Below, piece by piece: positions 1 to 7,965 of a DNA stretch of 64,000 nucleotides. The first letter of the stretch is position 1. Every line of letters starts with the position of its first letter. Under the pieces are notes generated by a model that did no database searches, was not told the DNA's origin, and saw nothing but the letters and a program-made list of their open reading frames with translations. Origin of the DNA: Tepidanaerobacter sp. DTU063 (GTDB taxonomy: Bacteria > Bacillota > Thermosediminibacteria > Thermosediminibacterales > Tepidanaerobacteraceae). The stretch spans positions 62,001 through 126,000 of the forward strand of contig LFSJ01000064.1 in the NCBI GenBank assembly GCA_001512695.1, in the 5' to 3' direction. The position numbers were made by a program, and so were the translations under genes.

Positions 1-21
1 TTGCAAAATGGATTTCAAAGG

Positions 22-60
22 TAAAAAATTGATTTGTAATTGGCCAAATTACAAATCAAC
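22..60 (-). terminator. Intrinsic terminator of the ncRNA downstream of ispA
   Basis: A perfect 13-bp inverted repeat (29-41 pairing with 47-59) is followed, on the minus strand, by six U residues (28-23). This is a strong rho-independent terminator and it sets the 3' end of the RNA transcribed from the promoter at 383-411. Confidence 0.85.
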
Positions 61-376
61 AAAAACCTTTTTCCGCCCATTTCACTCAAGGCAGGCTACA
101 CTGCACCCAACCTTTCATCGAATGCAGGTTCACACCCTAAGCCATAGCCCTCAAGGAGTCCTATCAGGCCACGAACTTAGGTCTCCGCGGAAGTAGGGTC
201 AACGCCTACATGCCTTTGTAGATCGCCCCATCTTCCTTACTCCCAGCACCAGCCCCCGACTGGGCGTCAGAAGCCAGCACTAGGAACTTCATCGATGTGC
301 CCTTTGACGGATTTTTAGCCCCGCCCTCAGAGGAGGGATTTTGACTAGAATACTGTACCACCTGTTTCCCTTGCTG
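22..376 (-). ncRNA. Structured noncoding RNA after ispA, candidate OLE RNA
   Basis: The stretch after ispA holds no credible gene but is GC-rich and full of short complementary segments, unlike the AT-rich intergenic DNA elsewhere. It is bracketed by a sigma-A promoter and a strong terminator, giving a transcript of about 355 nt. OLE RNA of extremophilic Firmicutes is known to lie beside ispA in the nusB-xseA-xseB-ispA neighbourhood, and that context is present here. A GAUGA...CUGA pair of short motifs (rc of about 220-300) could form a kink-turn like the one reported in OLE. Published OLE RNAs are nearer 600 nt, so this would be a short form. I assign OLE from position and structure, not from an alignment; the dxs and OapA genes expected nearby would lie outside the window. 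The 62-codon frame inside it begins in the promoter and is rejected. Confidence 0.55.
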
Positions 377-382
377 AAAAAT

Positions 383-411
383 ATTATAACACAAATACGA
401 AACTGATTCAA
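383..411 (-). promoter_or_regulatory. Sigma-A promoter of the ncRNA
   Basis: On the minus strand TTGAAT (rc of 406-411) and TATAAT (rc of 383-388) are separated by exactly 17 nt. The predicted start is near 376. The promoter sits between the ispA stop codon and the structured region, so the RNA can be made independently of the ispA operon. Confidence 0.8.
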
Positions 412-428
412 CGGAAGTGGAAAGTTGG

Positions 429-1319
429 TCAATAGCTACGGTTTACAATAAAATCTGTTAACTGTATAAAAAAGTCGCTGTTTTTAAAATGTGATATTAA
501 TTTCTTGGCTTCCAAAGACAATTCGTTAATTATTTTTACACAACCAATATTACCGTACATACTAACAAAGGTGTTTTTCAAATTTTTAATATCACTGCCC
601 ACAGGTTTGCCCAAAGTGTTTTCGTCACCTTTTTCATCTAACATATCATCGACGATTTGAAAAGCCAAGCCTATCTTTTCTCCAAAAAGCTCTATTATTT
701 CCAGGTCTTCCTTAGATGCTCCAGCAAGTCGAGCCCCCGACCAGAGTGAAATCTTTATCAAATATCCCGTCTTATGATTGCTTATGTAATATAGGGTATC
801 CCTGTCTATATTCTTTCCGGATGTTTCGATGTCAATCACTTGTCCACCAATCATTCCATATCCTCCGGCGGCCAGAGATACTTTTTCGATTACATCCAAG
901 ACAGCTTTAAGACTGATACCAATGATTTTGCTGTTCATTGCTATTGTAGCAAAAGCATGTGTCAGTAGGGCGTCTCCAGCAAGTAGGGCTAATGCCTCAC
1001 CGTATACTTTGTGGCACGTGGGCTTTCCCCTGCGAAAATCATCATTATCCATAACAGGCAAGTCATCGTGAATCAGCGAATATGTATGTATCATTTCGAT
1101 GCCGCAAGCAGTTGGCATTACATTTTCATAAGACATCCCGAAGAGTTCTGCAGCTTTCATCACCATGATAGGTCTCAATCTCTTGCCACCCGATAAAGTG
1201 CTATAGTGCATTGCTTCAAAAAGTTGTGGGGGAAACTCATTTTTCTTTGGGAGAAACTTGACCATTTCTTCTTCTACTATCTTTCCTAAATGAACCAATT
1301 CTCTCGTAAAATTACTCAA
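429..1319 (-). CDS. ispA: Farnesyl/geranyl diphosphate synthase
   Basis: A 296-residue short-chain trans-prenyltransferase that condenses isopentenyl diphosphate with allylic diphosphates in cytosolic isoprenoid synthesis. The substrate loop GGKRLRP is at 44-50, the first Asp-rich motif DDLPVMDNDD at 85-94 and the second, DDMLDEKGD, at 224-232; both Mg2+-binding motifs are intact. Length is normal. Translation appears to start at a TTG, 11 nt after a GGAGG, and overlaps xseB by 8 nt, implying coupling. The order nusB-xseA-xseB-ispA is classical for Firmicutes. Product chain length cannot be read with certainty. Confidence 0.95.
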   Translation of the reverse strand: MSNFTRELVHLGKIVEEEMVKFLPKKNEFPPQLFEAMHYSTLSGGKRLRPIMVMKAAELFGMSYENVMPTACGIEMIHTYSLIHDDLPVMDNDDFRRGKPTCHKVYGEALALLAGDALLTHAFATIAMNSKIIGISLKAVLDVIEKVSLAAGGYGMIGGQVIDIETSGKNIDRDTLYYISNHKTGYLIKISLWSGARLAGASKEDLEIIELFGEKIGLAFQIVDDMLDEKGDENTLGKPVGSDIKNLKNTFVSMYGNIGCVKIINELSLEAKKLISHFKNSDFFIQLTDFIVNRSY

Positions 1320-1554
1320 TCAGTTCCGAACCTCCATCATAAGCTTTTAATATCAGATTACCTTCAAGATCTTTTGTCAAAACTTCGATTTTGCCTTCCG
1401 CTTCATCTAACATTCTAGAACATATCTTAATAAGATTTATTCCCTCTTCAAAAAAAGTGAGAGCTTCATCTAAGGTCAAATCACCTTTTTCTAATTGTTC
1501 GGTAATATGCTCCAGACGAGATATCGCCTCTTCATATTTATAAGTGGGACTCAA
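1312..1554 (-). CDS. xseB: Exodeoxyribonuclease VII small subunit
   Basis: An 80-residue acidic helical protein that assembles in several copies on XseA to form exonuclease VII, which degrades single-stranded DNA from both ends. The family core (YEEAISRLEHI, then DEALTFFEEG) is present in order and the length is typical. The start is a TTG overlapping the xseA stop (TTGA), with GGAAAGGGTG upstream, so expression is translationally coupled to xseA. Its 3' end overlaps ispA by 8 nt. Confidence 0.93.
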   Translation of the reverse strand: MSPTYKYEEAISRLEHITEQLEKGDLTLDEALTFFEEGINLIKICSRMLDEAEGKIEVLTKDLEGNLILKAYDGGSELIE

Positions 1555-2771
1555 TTGGCATCACCCTTTCCCAGGCATTCTTTCACGTCACATATAAGAC
1601 TTCCATCTGAAAGCAAAACCCTTACATGATCGCCTTTTTTCACATCAGCGATCTCCTTTACGAGCTGATTTGTATCACCTTTGATACAAATACTATAACC
1701 TCTTTTAAGAATTGATAAGGGATTTAAGGCATCCAACCTTGAAATGTTGTGATTTAAAACAGACTTTTGCTTTGTTATATAGTAATTGGTCTCTTTTATT
1801 AGCCTTCTGAATAATTCGTCTACTACCAGTCGACAATTAATCACATATGTTCGCGGTTTTTTATATACCTGTGCCGATTTTAAATATTCGAGTTTTTGCC
1901 TTTTTTCTCCAATGTAATTATAAAATCCATTACCTAACCTTAAACTGATGTGCCTTAATTCATTTTTTAGGGTGCGCTTTTCCGGCACTACAATTTCACC
2001 TGCAGCCGAAGGAGTAGGTGCCCTTTTGTCTGCAACAAAATCAGCAATCGTATAATCCGTTTCATGGCCAACGGCTGAGATGACGGGCACTTTAGATTCC
2101 GCAATGGCCCTGGCTACCCTTTCCTCGTTAAAGGCCCAAAGTTCCTCAATGGATCCGCCGCCTCTGCCTACAATTATAACGTCTAAACCCTGTAAACTGT
2201 TGAGCTGTGAAATGGCAGAGCATATGTCATCGGCAGCTCCCTCACCCTGAACCAGTACCGGCGCAATTACTATATCCACATTGGGAAAGCGCCTTCTTAT
2301 CACGGTCAATAAGTCCCTTATTGCTGCACCGGTAGGGGAAGTCACCAGAGCTATTTTTTTGGGTAAAAAGGGTATCGGCAGTTTTCTCTCTTGTGCAAAA
2401 AGGCCTTCCTGTTCCAAGCGCATTTTAAGCCTTTCAAAGGCAATATGCAGGGCTCCTATACCATCAGGTTCTAAAGCTTCAACATACAATTGATATTGGC
2501 CGTCCCTGTTAAATACACTTATAAAACCGAAAGCAATTACCTTCATGCCGTTCTCGGGCATAAAAGAAAGTAGCCTATTGCTGTTTTTAAACATAACACA
2601 GCGAATTTGTGACATCTCATCTTTTAGTGTAAAGTACATATGGCCGGACATATTGTGGTGTTTAAAATTTGATATTTCTCCTCGAACGTAAACCTGTCTT
2701 AAAATTTCATTGTTATCTAAAAGATTCTTTATAATATTGTTAACTTCACTAACGGTAAAAACTGGCTTCAA
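1551..2771 (-). CDS. xseA: Exodeoxyribonuclease VII large subunit
   Basis: The catalytic subunit of exonuclease VII. An N-terminal OB-fold (about 5-105) precedes the catalytic domain, which shows VTSPTGAAIRD, the Gly-rich IIVGRGGGSIEELW and the SAVGHETDYT region, all characteristic of the family. I place the start at a TTG (2771) six nt after GGGGAG, giving 406 residues beginning MKPVFTVSEV; a further in-frame TTG at 2786 has no ribosome site. folD, often between nusB and xseA in other Firmicutes, is not present here. Confidence 0.93.
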   Translation of the reverse strand: MKPVFTVSEVNNIIKNLLDNNEILRQVYVRGEISNFKHHNMSGHMYFTLKDEMSQIRCVMFKNSNRLLSFMPENGMKVIAFGFISVFNRDGQYQLYVEALEPDGIGALHIAFERLKMRLEQEGLFAQERKLPIPFLPKKIALVTSPTGAAIRDLLTVIRRRFPNVDIVIAPVLVQGEGAADDICSAISQLNSLQGLDVIIVGRGGGSIEELWAFNEERVARAIAESKVPVISAVGHETDYTIADFVADKRAPTPSAAGEIVVPEKRTLKNELRHISLRLGNGFYNYIGEKRQKLEYLKSAQVYKKPRTYVINCRLVVDELFRRLIKETNYYITKQKSVLNHNISRLDALNPLSILKRGYSICIKGDTNQLVKEIADVKKGDHVRVLLSDGSLICDVKECLGKGDAN

Positions 2772-2799
2772 AACTTTCTCCCCCAAGATACTACGTTTT

Positions 2800-3201
2800 T
2801 CATCTTGGCAAGCAATCTTTTGCGATTGACCCTAACAATCCGTTTATGAATCTATATGACTTTTCGTCTCCGTATTTTTTTGCAAGTTCAATTGCTTCAT
2901 TTATGGAAACGCTGACAGGTATATCATCACAGTACAGTATTTCGTACACTGCAAGGCGAAGTATATTTCTATCTGCAGATGCCATTCGGCCAACCGTCCA
3001 ATCTTCTGAATACCTGTTTATATGCTTATCAATATTTGATAAATTGTTCAAAACTCCCTCTACTTCTCTAAATATAAAACTTTTTTGATCATCATTTAGG
3101 GAGTCAATCATAGGCTCTGATGCTTCTTCAATTGTATTGCCACCAACATCTATAGCAAAAAGAATCTTAAATGCTTGTTCTCTGGCAATTTTCCTACTCA
3201 A
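2800..3201 (-). CDS. nusB: Transcription antitermination factor NusB
   Basis: A 133-residue all-helical RNA-binding protein that, with NusE, binds boxA and promotes antitermination on rRNA operons. The family signature is present: SRKIAREQAFKILF at the start, NRYSEDWTVGRM in the middle and ADRNILRLAVYEIL before the C-terminal INEAIELAKKYGDEKS. The start is taken as TTG at 3201, 8 nt after AAGGAG; the in-frame GTG three codons earlier overlaps the Shine-Dalgarno itself. It lies just downstream of the Asp23 group. Confidence 0.95.
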   Translation of the reverse strand: MSRKIAREQAFKILFAIDVGGNTIEEASEPMIDSLNDDQKSFIFREVEGVLNNLSNIDKHINRYSEDWTVGRMASADRNILRLAVYEILYCDDIPVSVSINEAIELAKKYGDEKSYRFINGLLGSIAKDCLPR

Positions 3202-3213
3202 GAAAAGCACTCC

Positions 3214-3432
3214 TTATCTATTACTTGGAGGTAATAATTTATCAAGTAAACTGCGAATATCTTCTTTTCTATCTACATTTTTACCTATATAATATCCTAA
3301 TAGTGTGCAGAAAATGACAAACAAAGCTTTGAAAAACCCTAAGGTGATGATAATAATGCCAATTATAAGTCCTGCAATCCCGCCAATTATTTCCCTTCTA
3401 TGCTCATGCCACAGCTCTCGCAAATAGTCCAC
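3214..3432 (-). CDS. DUF2273 small membrane protein
   Basis: A 72-residue protein with two closely spaced hydrophobic segments (GIAGLIIGIIIITLGFF and LFVIFCTLLGYYIG) and a charged C-terminal tail, the layout of DUF2273 proteins. These are nearly always encoded with AmaP and Asp23, as here, and are presumed to be part of the same membrane-associated envelope-stress assembly; no molecular function is known. The GTG at 3432, 8 nt after AAGGGG, is a better start than the GTG three codons upstream. Confidence 0.85.
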   Translation of the reverse strand: MDYLRELWHEHRREIIGGIAGLIIGIIIITLGFFKALFVIFCTLLGYYIGKNVDRKEDIRSLLDKLLPPSNR

Positions 3433-3444
3433 CGCATTCACCCC

Positions 3445-3978
3445 TTATTTTCCTGCTTTTGCTTTTTGATTTGAAACATTGCTAACTCTTATTAACACGT
3501 TATTAACTTTAATTCCTGCAGTAGATTCAACATAATCTCTAATTGTCCCTTGCATTTCAGAAGCTAGTTCCGGGATTATAACATCGTAATTTACAGTAAT
3601 TTTTAGGGTTATTGACACCCCATCTTCTTGTCTTTTTATGTAAATCCTCGATTCTGTTACGTCTTGAATATCCCGTATCACTTTTTGAACTAAACTTTCA
3701 ACAGCACCCAAGGTAATACAAACCTTTCCCAGCTCACTGTCACTGACCACAGCTTCTGGCAGTTTCCTTGGCTTTAAGACGTAGACTAGAACGAATAAAC
3801 TAAATATCAACAAGACAATACCGAGGGCACCTGTTTCCCATTTTCCGTAGACCATGGATAAGTAAATACTAAGATATTGCTGACTAACAACTCTAGCAGA
3901 TATAACAATAAGGAATAAGGACACACAGGTTGCAAGGAGGGATAAAAGAACAATTAACAGTTTGTCCAAAAACTTCAT
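3445..3978 (-). CDS. amaP: Alkaline-shock membrane anchor AmaP
   Basis: A 177-residue protein with two N-terminal transmembrane helices (about 7-31 and 50-67) followed by a soluble domain that is itself Asp23-like (GKVCITLGAVESLVQKVI, then VSITLKITVNYDVIIPEL). AmaP anchors Asp23 at the membrane in staphylococci. The start codon is 7 nt after AAAGGAG. The gene follows asp23 after a 62-nt gap that contains a strong hairpin (4006-4034), so its expression relative to asp23 may be set by partial termination. Confidence 0.88.
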   Translation of the reverse strand: MKFLDKLLIVLLSLLATCVSLFLIVISARVVSQQYLSIYLSMVYGKWETGALGIVLLIFSLFVLVYVLKPRKLPEAVVSDSELGKVCITLGAVESLVQKVIRDIQDVTESRIYIKRQEDGVSITLKITVNYDVIIPELASEMQGTIRDYVESTAGIKVNNVLIRVSNVSNQKAKAGK

Positions 3979-4005
3979 AAGTAAGCTCCTTTCTAAAGGA
4001 AATTA

Positions 4006-4034
4006 ACCCCCTGAACACGTCATTATCAGGGGGT
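4006..4034 (-). terminator. Hairpin between asp23 and amaP (partial terminator?)
   Basis: A perfect 9-bp stem (4006-4014 with 4026-4034, ACCCCCTGA and its complement) with an 11-nt loop lies between asp23 and amaP. On the minus strand it is followed by UUAAUUU, a weak U tract. It may act as a leaky terminator or as a 3' stabiliser of the asp23 message. Confidence 0.55.
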
Positions 4035-4040
4035 ATTAGG

Positions 4041-4418
4041 TTATTTGCCTTCTCCTTCCTTAGCAGGACCGAAGCTGACACCTTGGATATGTATATTAAC
4101 TTCAGTAACAGACAGGCCGGTCATATTTTCTATTGCTTTTTTCACATTTTCTTGAACATTCCAGGCTACATCTGGTATTCGAACACCGTAGTTTATAATC
4201 ATGTACAGATCTACTTTAGCTTCTTTATCGCTAACCTCAACCTTAACACCTTTTGATAAATTTTTGCGCCCTAACATCTCGGCAATTCCACCAACGATGC
4301 CTCCACTCATGCCTGCTACCCCCTCAACTTCCGTAGCAGCAAGGCCCGCAATTACACCTACGACATCATCAGCAATTTTTATTGAACCCTTGTCATTGTT
4401 AATGTCCGCATTACTCAT
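4041..4418 (-). CDS. Asp23/Gls24 family envelope stress protein
   Basis: A 125-residue soluble Asp23-family protein. The core is recognisable: IADDVVGVIAGLAATEVEGVAG near the N-terminus (about 14-35), then VKVEVSDKEAKVDLYMIINYG and VNIHIQGVSF. In staphylococci Asp23 forms abundant membrane-bound assemblies through AmaP. The start is ATG 4418, preceded by AAGGAGAAGG; the longer in-frame extension lies partly inside the promoter and is rejected. It is the first gene after the promoter at 4456-4484. Confidence 0.9.
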   Translation of the reverse strand: MSNADINNDKGSIKIADDVVGVIAGLAATEVEGVAGMSGGIVGGIAEMLGRKNLSKGVKVEVSDKEAKVDLYMIINYGVRIPDVAWNVQENVKKAIENMTGLSVTEVNIHIQGVSFGPAKEGEGK

Positions 4419-4455
4419 TTTCCTTCTCCTTCCGGATGGTAATAAACCTAACGAT

Positions 4456-4484
4456 ATTATAGCAAAATAAATACATTTATACAA
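4456..4484 (-). promoter_or_regulatory. Sigma-A promoter of asp23-amaP-DUF2273-nusB
   Basis: TTGTAT (rc of 4479-4484) and TATAAT (rc of 4456-4461) are spaced by 17 nt on the minus strand, just after spoIIIAH. It separates the housekeeping asp23-nusB-xseAB-ispA unit from the mother-cell spoIIIA operon. Confidence 0.7.
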
Positions 4485-4494
4485 TTAATGTGGC

Positions 4495-5031
4495 CTATTT
4501 TCTTTCTATTATGGTAATTTTGTCCACCGACACACCGGTTGTTTTTGTAACAACATCTGTAATCTGAGCAATATCTTTTTGCATAAGACCATCAGTTTTT
4601 ACTACTACATTGATGTGGTCATCAGAAAAGAAGATCACTGCATCTTCAAAGCCCTTCGCCCTTATGAGATTCTCTACAAGCATTTCCTTCTCTACTTTCT
4701 GGGAAAGCGCTATTAATTCTTGCTGGGCTTTTTCTTTAGATTCTGTACTGGCATTGGGATTGTTTATTAGTTCCCTCAAATAATCAGCTTCCTGGCCCCT
4801 CAATCGATCTCTTTCCAATTTATACTCTATAAAAAAATCATTTTCCAGATTTGCTACAGCCGAAATCTCTTGTGTATCATCAATTGCAGAAATAGATACC
4901 TTTTCCAATTCACCAGAATCCAGCTGTTTTTCGTACACCACTTTTGGAAAGTTACCTAAAAACATCATGTATGCAGACAATAAAAGTATTAAAGCAAATG
5001 CGATTATTAACAGGGTTCTTTTCTTAATCAC
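4495..5031 (-). CDS. spoIIIAH: Stage III sporulation protein AH
   Basis: A single-pass membrane protein made in the mother cell. One N-terminal helix (about 7-24) is followed by a long charged coiled segment and a C-terminal ring-building domain (LVENLIRAKGFEDAVIFF...VDKITIIERK) related to YscJ/FliF secretin-like folds. In Bacillus it contacts forespore SpoIIQ across the intermembrane space to form the feeding channel. Start taken as GTG 5031, 8 nt after AAAGGGG, giving 178 residues. It is the last gene of the spoIIIA operon. Confidence 0.92.
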   Translation of the reverse strand: MIKKRTLLIIAFALILLLSAYMMFLGNFPKVVYEKQLDSGELEKVSISAIDDTQEISAVANLENDFFIEYKLERDRLRGQEADYLRELINNPNASTESKEKAQQELIALSQKVEKEMLVENLIRAKGFEDAVIFFSDDHINVVVKTDGLMQKDIAQITDVVTKTTGVSVDKITIIERK

Positions 5032-5113
5032 AAATGACACCCCTTTCCCCTCCCAATATTAAAAAATATTAAAGCCTATAACATAAAAAAGCGGTATCTC
5101 GCTGGTATATAGC

Positions 5114-5707
5114 CTATTTTGCCAAAACACTAATTCTATAAGTGGGTATGTCTAATAGTGTGGCTGTGGATTTAATAATCTTTTCTTTGATTTTTGATGA
5201 TGAGGCTCCATCGGCAATGATGAGTATCCCTTTTATTCTAGGGGCAGTTTTTTTTAAAACCATAGCCTCTTCCTCACCATTTTTTCTGAGCAGGACCATC
5301 TGTTGATTTCTTTGCTTTTCTACAATTGTCCTAACACCTCCTTCATTGTCTTTTTCCTCAGATGTTTTTTCGGTGTCAATAACATTAAATGCCGGTTCAA
5401 TCAATGTCTCATCCTCTAAGACAATCATCACATTAACATCACCTACGCCTTCTACTTGGCCCAACAATTCTGACAGTTGTTTTTCCAGCCTATTCTCATA
5501 AGACAGGTTTTCTATTGACTGACGGGGAATTTGTTGTAACTCTTTAGAGTCGTTTTTCGCGTGCTTGTAATTAGTATCGGAAAACATTTTGCTTAAGGAC
5601 ATCAGCAACAATCCCAATGTAAAAATAAAAATAAATTTGGAAACGACCTTGTTCTTGGGATTCTTTATCCATTCAAGAATCGACTTTATGTCTAGTTGTG
5701 ATTTCAT
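5114..5707 (-). CDS. spoIIIAG: Stage III sporulation protein AG
   Basis: A 197-residue protein with one transmembrane helix (about 22-40) and a C-terminal domain including LGQVEGVGDVNVMIVLED and RIKGILIIADGA, diagnostic of SpoIIIAG, which forms a large multimeric ring in the mother-cell membrane facing the forespore. ATG 5707 is preceded by GGAGG. The 82-nt gap to spoIIIAH holds a 4-bp hairpin plus U6, which might reduce read-through. Confidence 0.93.
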   Translation of the reverse strand: MKSQLDIKSILEWIKNPKNKVVSKFIFIFTLGLLLMSLSKMFSDTNYKHAKNDSKELQQIPRQSIENLSYENRLEKQLSELLGQVEGVGDVNVMIVLEDETLIEPAFNVIDTEKTSEEKDNEGGVRTIVEKQRNQQMVLLRKNGEEEAMVLKKTAPRIKGILIIADGASSSKIKEKIIKSTATLLDIPTYRISVLAK

Positions 5708-5711
5708 CAAC

Positions 5712-6341
5712 TCAATCCTCCAAACTTATATATATTTTCTCTTCGGGAATATTAAAGCTTGCAGCCAAGTAGTTTACAATTTCTTTAAACTCTTCTTTTG
5801 TCATTTCGGAAAGGACGTTAGAACCCAATGGTTTATTATCTATCTTTACTTTCTCAATGGATATTTTTTCTTGTTTGACATTTCCGTCAGCAAGCTGACC
5901 TGGTGGATTTTTATTCAAAGTTATTACAATTTCAGATATTTGCCCAAAGTCAGGACTAGAAAAATCCTCAACTAGTTTAACAGATACATCTCGAAGGTCA
6001 TGAGAAGTTATTTCGGCTATTTTTTGAAATAAATACTTCTCAATATTTGCTTTATACTCTGCAATCTTTATTTTATCGTTGTTTTCACTTAAGATGTGGG
6101 ACTTTGAATTAATACTTCTGTAATCTATAGGATCATCATATACAAAAGCAATTTCGTCAATTGAGAAATCCCTATGAAAAAGAGACATCACCGGACTCAT
6201 TATTACTATCATCACTAAAAGACCTAAAAAAACTTTTACATACCTTGAAAAGCTTTTTTCCGGTATAAAAAAATCAACAAAGGCCGCAAACATGACCACC
6301 ATCACTATTTGTCTAACCCATTGGCTTACTGCAGCAAGCAT
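5712..6341 (-). CDS. spoIIIAF: Stage III sporulation protein AF
   Basis: A 209-residue membrane protein with two N-terminal helices (about 8-27 and 35-54) containing the family pattern QIVMVVMFAAFVDFFIPE and YVKVFLGLLVMIVIM, then a soluble C-terminal domain. SpoIIIAF is part of the SpoIIIA channel complex. The RBS GAGGTG lies 5 nt before the ATG, and the gap to spoIIIAE is only 4 nt, so the two are co-translated. Confidence 0.92.
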   Translation of the reverse strand: MLAAVSQWVRQIVMVVMFAAFVDFFIPEKSFSRYVKVFLGLLVMIVIMSPVMSLFHRDFSIDEIAFVYDDPIDYRSINSKSHILSENNDKIKIAEYKANIEKYLFQKIAEITSHDLRDVSVKLVEDFSSPDFGQISEIVITLNKNPPGQLADGNVKQEKISIEKVKIDNKPLGSNVLSEMTKEEFKEIVNYLAASFNIPEEKIYISLED

Positions 6342-6345
6342 TGCA

Positions 6346-7518
6346 TCACCTCATCATAAGGCTAATGTTGCCGGACGCAATGATTACCGTTACAGCTACA
6401 AAAAACATTAATGCAACAGAGCTTACTGTAACAGCAATAAAAGTTAAATTGCCTGCTATTTCATTTAAACATTTGACCATTGGTTCAACTCCTAAAGGCT
6501 GAATTATAGCCCCTGCTAACCTATATATGAACACCATAGCCAATATTTTAATCACCGGAAATAAAATAGTTAAAAATATTACAACCAGGCCGGTAAATCC
6601 AATGGCATTTTTTAGTATTAAAGAACAGCCTACAACCGTGTCTATCGTATCCGAAAAAATACTGCCGACTATGGGAATAAAGTTTTTTGAAGCAAATTTG
6701 GCAGTTCTTATTGTTATTCCATCTACCGTTGATGCAGCAGCACCTTGAACCACTAAAATGCCTAAAAAAGCGCTGAGGAAAAGACCAAGCAAAAAAATAC
6801 ATACTTGTTTCAATAGAGATGATAACGCGGACACATGAAACCTGTCAGAAATGCTGCTTATAATACCTAATGCAGCTACAAAATAAATAATAGGAAGCAG
6901 AATATTTCTAATCCATGTACTTGCTATAGAAACACCTAAAAAGATTACTGGGTTGAAGATAGCAACTGAAGTTAAACCGCCTATAGAAGCGAGCAACGGT
7001 AGAATTACCGGCAACAGCGCTTGAATGACACTTACCATTTTATCTATTGTGTCCCTACCTACTCCCAAAGCAATGTCAAAACTTTGAATAGCTATTGCTA
7101 TCAGCAGTAAAAATGTAAATGCATATGTTACCTTTCCGATGTTATCATTTTCAAAGGCGCTTTGCACATTATACATCACCGCGCAAATTATAGATATGAT
7201 TATGAGTTCAGCTAATAAGCTCATGTTTGCAGATAATTCATGGAAAAAGTATCCTGCTATGCCCGTTATTAAAGCTTTTAAGTCGTAAGGTTTTTGACCT
7301 CTAAAGGCTTTTATCAAATCATCCAAACCATACTGAGGTATGTAATCTCTATAAGTTGAATTTAATTGTTCAATGAATAAATCAAATTCTGCCTTATCAA
7401 TTAGTTCATATTGTTTTTTTAGTATTTCTTCATTTATGTTGTCCTGGGCCAAAGCAGTGTTTGCAGCAAAGAACAAAGATATTATTAAAGTAATTACAAC
7501 AAAATATACTATTTTCAA
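6346..7518 (-). CDS. spoIIIAE: Stage III sporulation protein AE
   Basis: A 390-residue polytopic membrane protein, the largest SpoIIIA integral component. An N-terminal signal-like helix (1-24) leads a roughly 80-residue extracytoplasmic region, followed by about seven to eight hydrophobic spans and the conserved NPVIFLGVSIASTW and PIVGSIFSDTIDT segments. It is proposed to be the membrane core of the channel. The start is a TTG with GGAGG 11 nt upstream. Confidence 0.93.
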   Translation of the reverse strand: MKIVYFVVITLIISLFFAANTALAQDNINEEILKKQYELIDKAEFDLFIEQLNSTYRDYIPQYGLDDLIKAFRGQKPYDLKALITGIAGYFFHELSANMSLLAELIIISIICAVMYNVQSAFENDNIGKVTYAFTFLLLIAIAIQSFDIALGVGRDTIDKMVSVIQALLPVILPLLASIGGLTSVAIFNPVIFLGVSIASTWIRNILLPIIYFVAALGIISSISDRFHVSALSSLLKQVCIFLLGLFLSAFLGILVVQGAAASTVDGITIRTAKFASKNFIPIVGSIFSDTIDTVVGCSLILKNAIGFTGLVVIFLTILFPVIKILAMVFIYRLAGAIIQPLGVEPMVKCLNEIAGNLTFIAVTVSSVALMFFVAVTVIIASGNISLMMR

Positions 7519-7567
7519 AAAATACTAAACCTCCTTGTACAATATAGTTGGTTTTCCGAGCACGTCT

Positions 7568-7954
7568 TCAAGGAAGTATCCTGATAACCATATCCATCAC
7601 TGCCATTAAAAGCGGGAGTGATAAAACTAATATGAGTATCTTTGCACCAAATTCTATCTTTGACGCTATTGCGTGCGAACCAGCATCTTTGCATATTTGT
7701 GAGCCAAATTCAGCTATATAAGCTATTCCTATAATTTTAAAAACAGTACTGATATACAAATTGTTAATATTGGCTCTTAATGATAACTCCCTTAAATATT
7801 CAATAACAGCTAGAATTTGGTCTATCATGCGCAGGAAGATTATTGCACCCACAATTATACTCATTTGCAAAGCGATTTCCGGCCTGTCCTCCCGAAGAAG
7901 CACCACAAGTATTGTTGTAACAATGCAGAGGCCGACAATTTGTATTATTTCCAT
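7568..7954 (-). CDS. spoIIIAD: Stage III sporulation protein AD
   Basis: A 128-residue protein with about four transmembrane helices, starting MEIIQIVGLCIVTTILVVLLR. The conserved IGIAYIAEFGSQICKDAG segment at about 74-91 is diagnostic of SpoIIIAD. It is a small integral component of the SpoIIIA complex. ATG is preceded by GGAGG with good spacing. Confidence 0.93.
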   Translation of the reverse strand: MEIIQIVGLCIVTTILVVLLREDRPEIALQMSIIVGAIIFLRMIDQILAVIEYLRELSLRANINNLYISTVFKIIGIAYIAEFGSQICKDAGSHAIASKIEFGAKILILVLSLPLLMAVMDMVIRILP

Positions 7955-7965
7955 GAAAAGTCCTC

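Noticed and set aside
8-196. Plus-strand 62-codon frame
   Set aside because: Overlaps the terminator and RNA on the other strand, composition unlike a protein, no ribosome site.
206-394. 62-codon frame inside the ncRNA region
   Set aside because: Its ATG lies within the promoter of the RNA, there is no ribosome site, and the DNA is GC-rich and foldable as an RNA.
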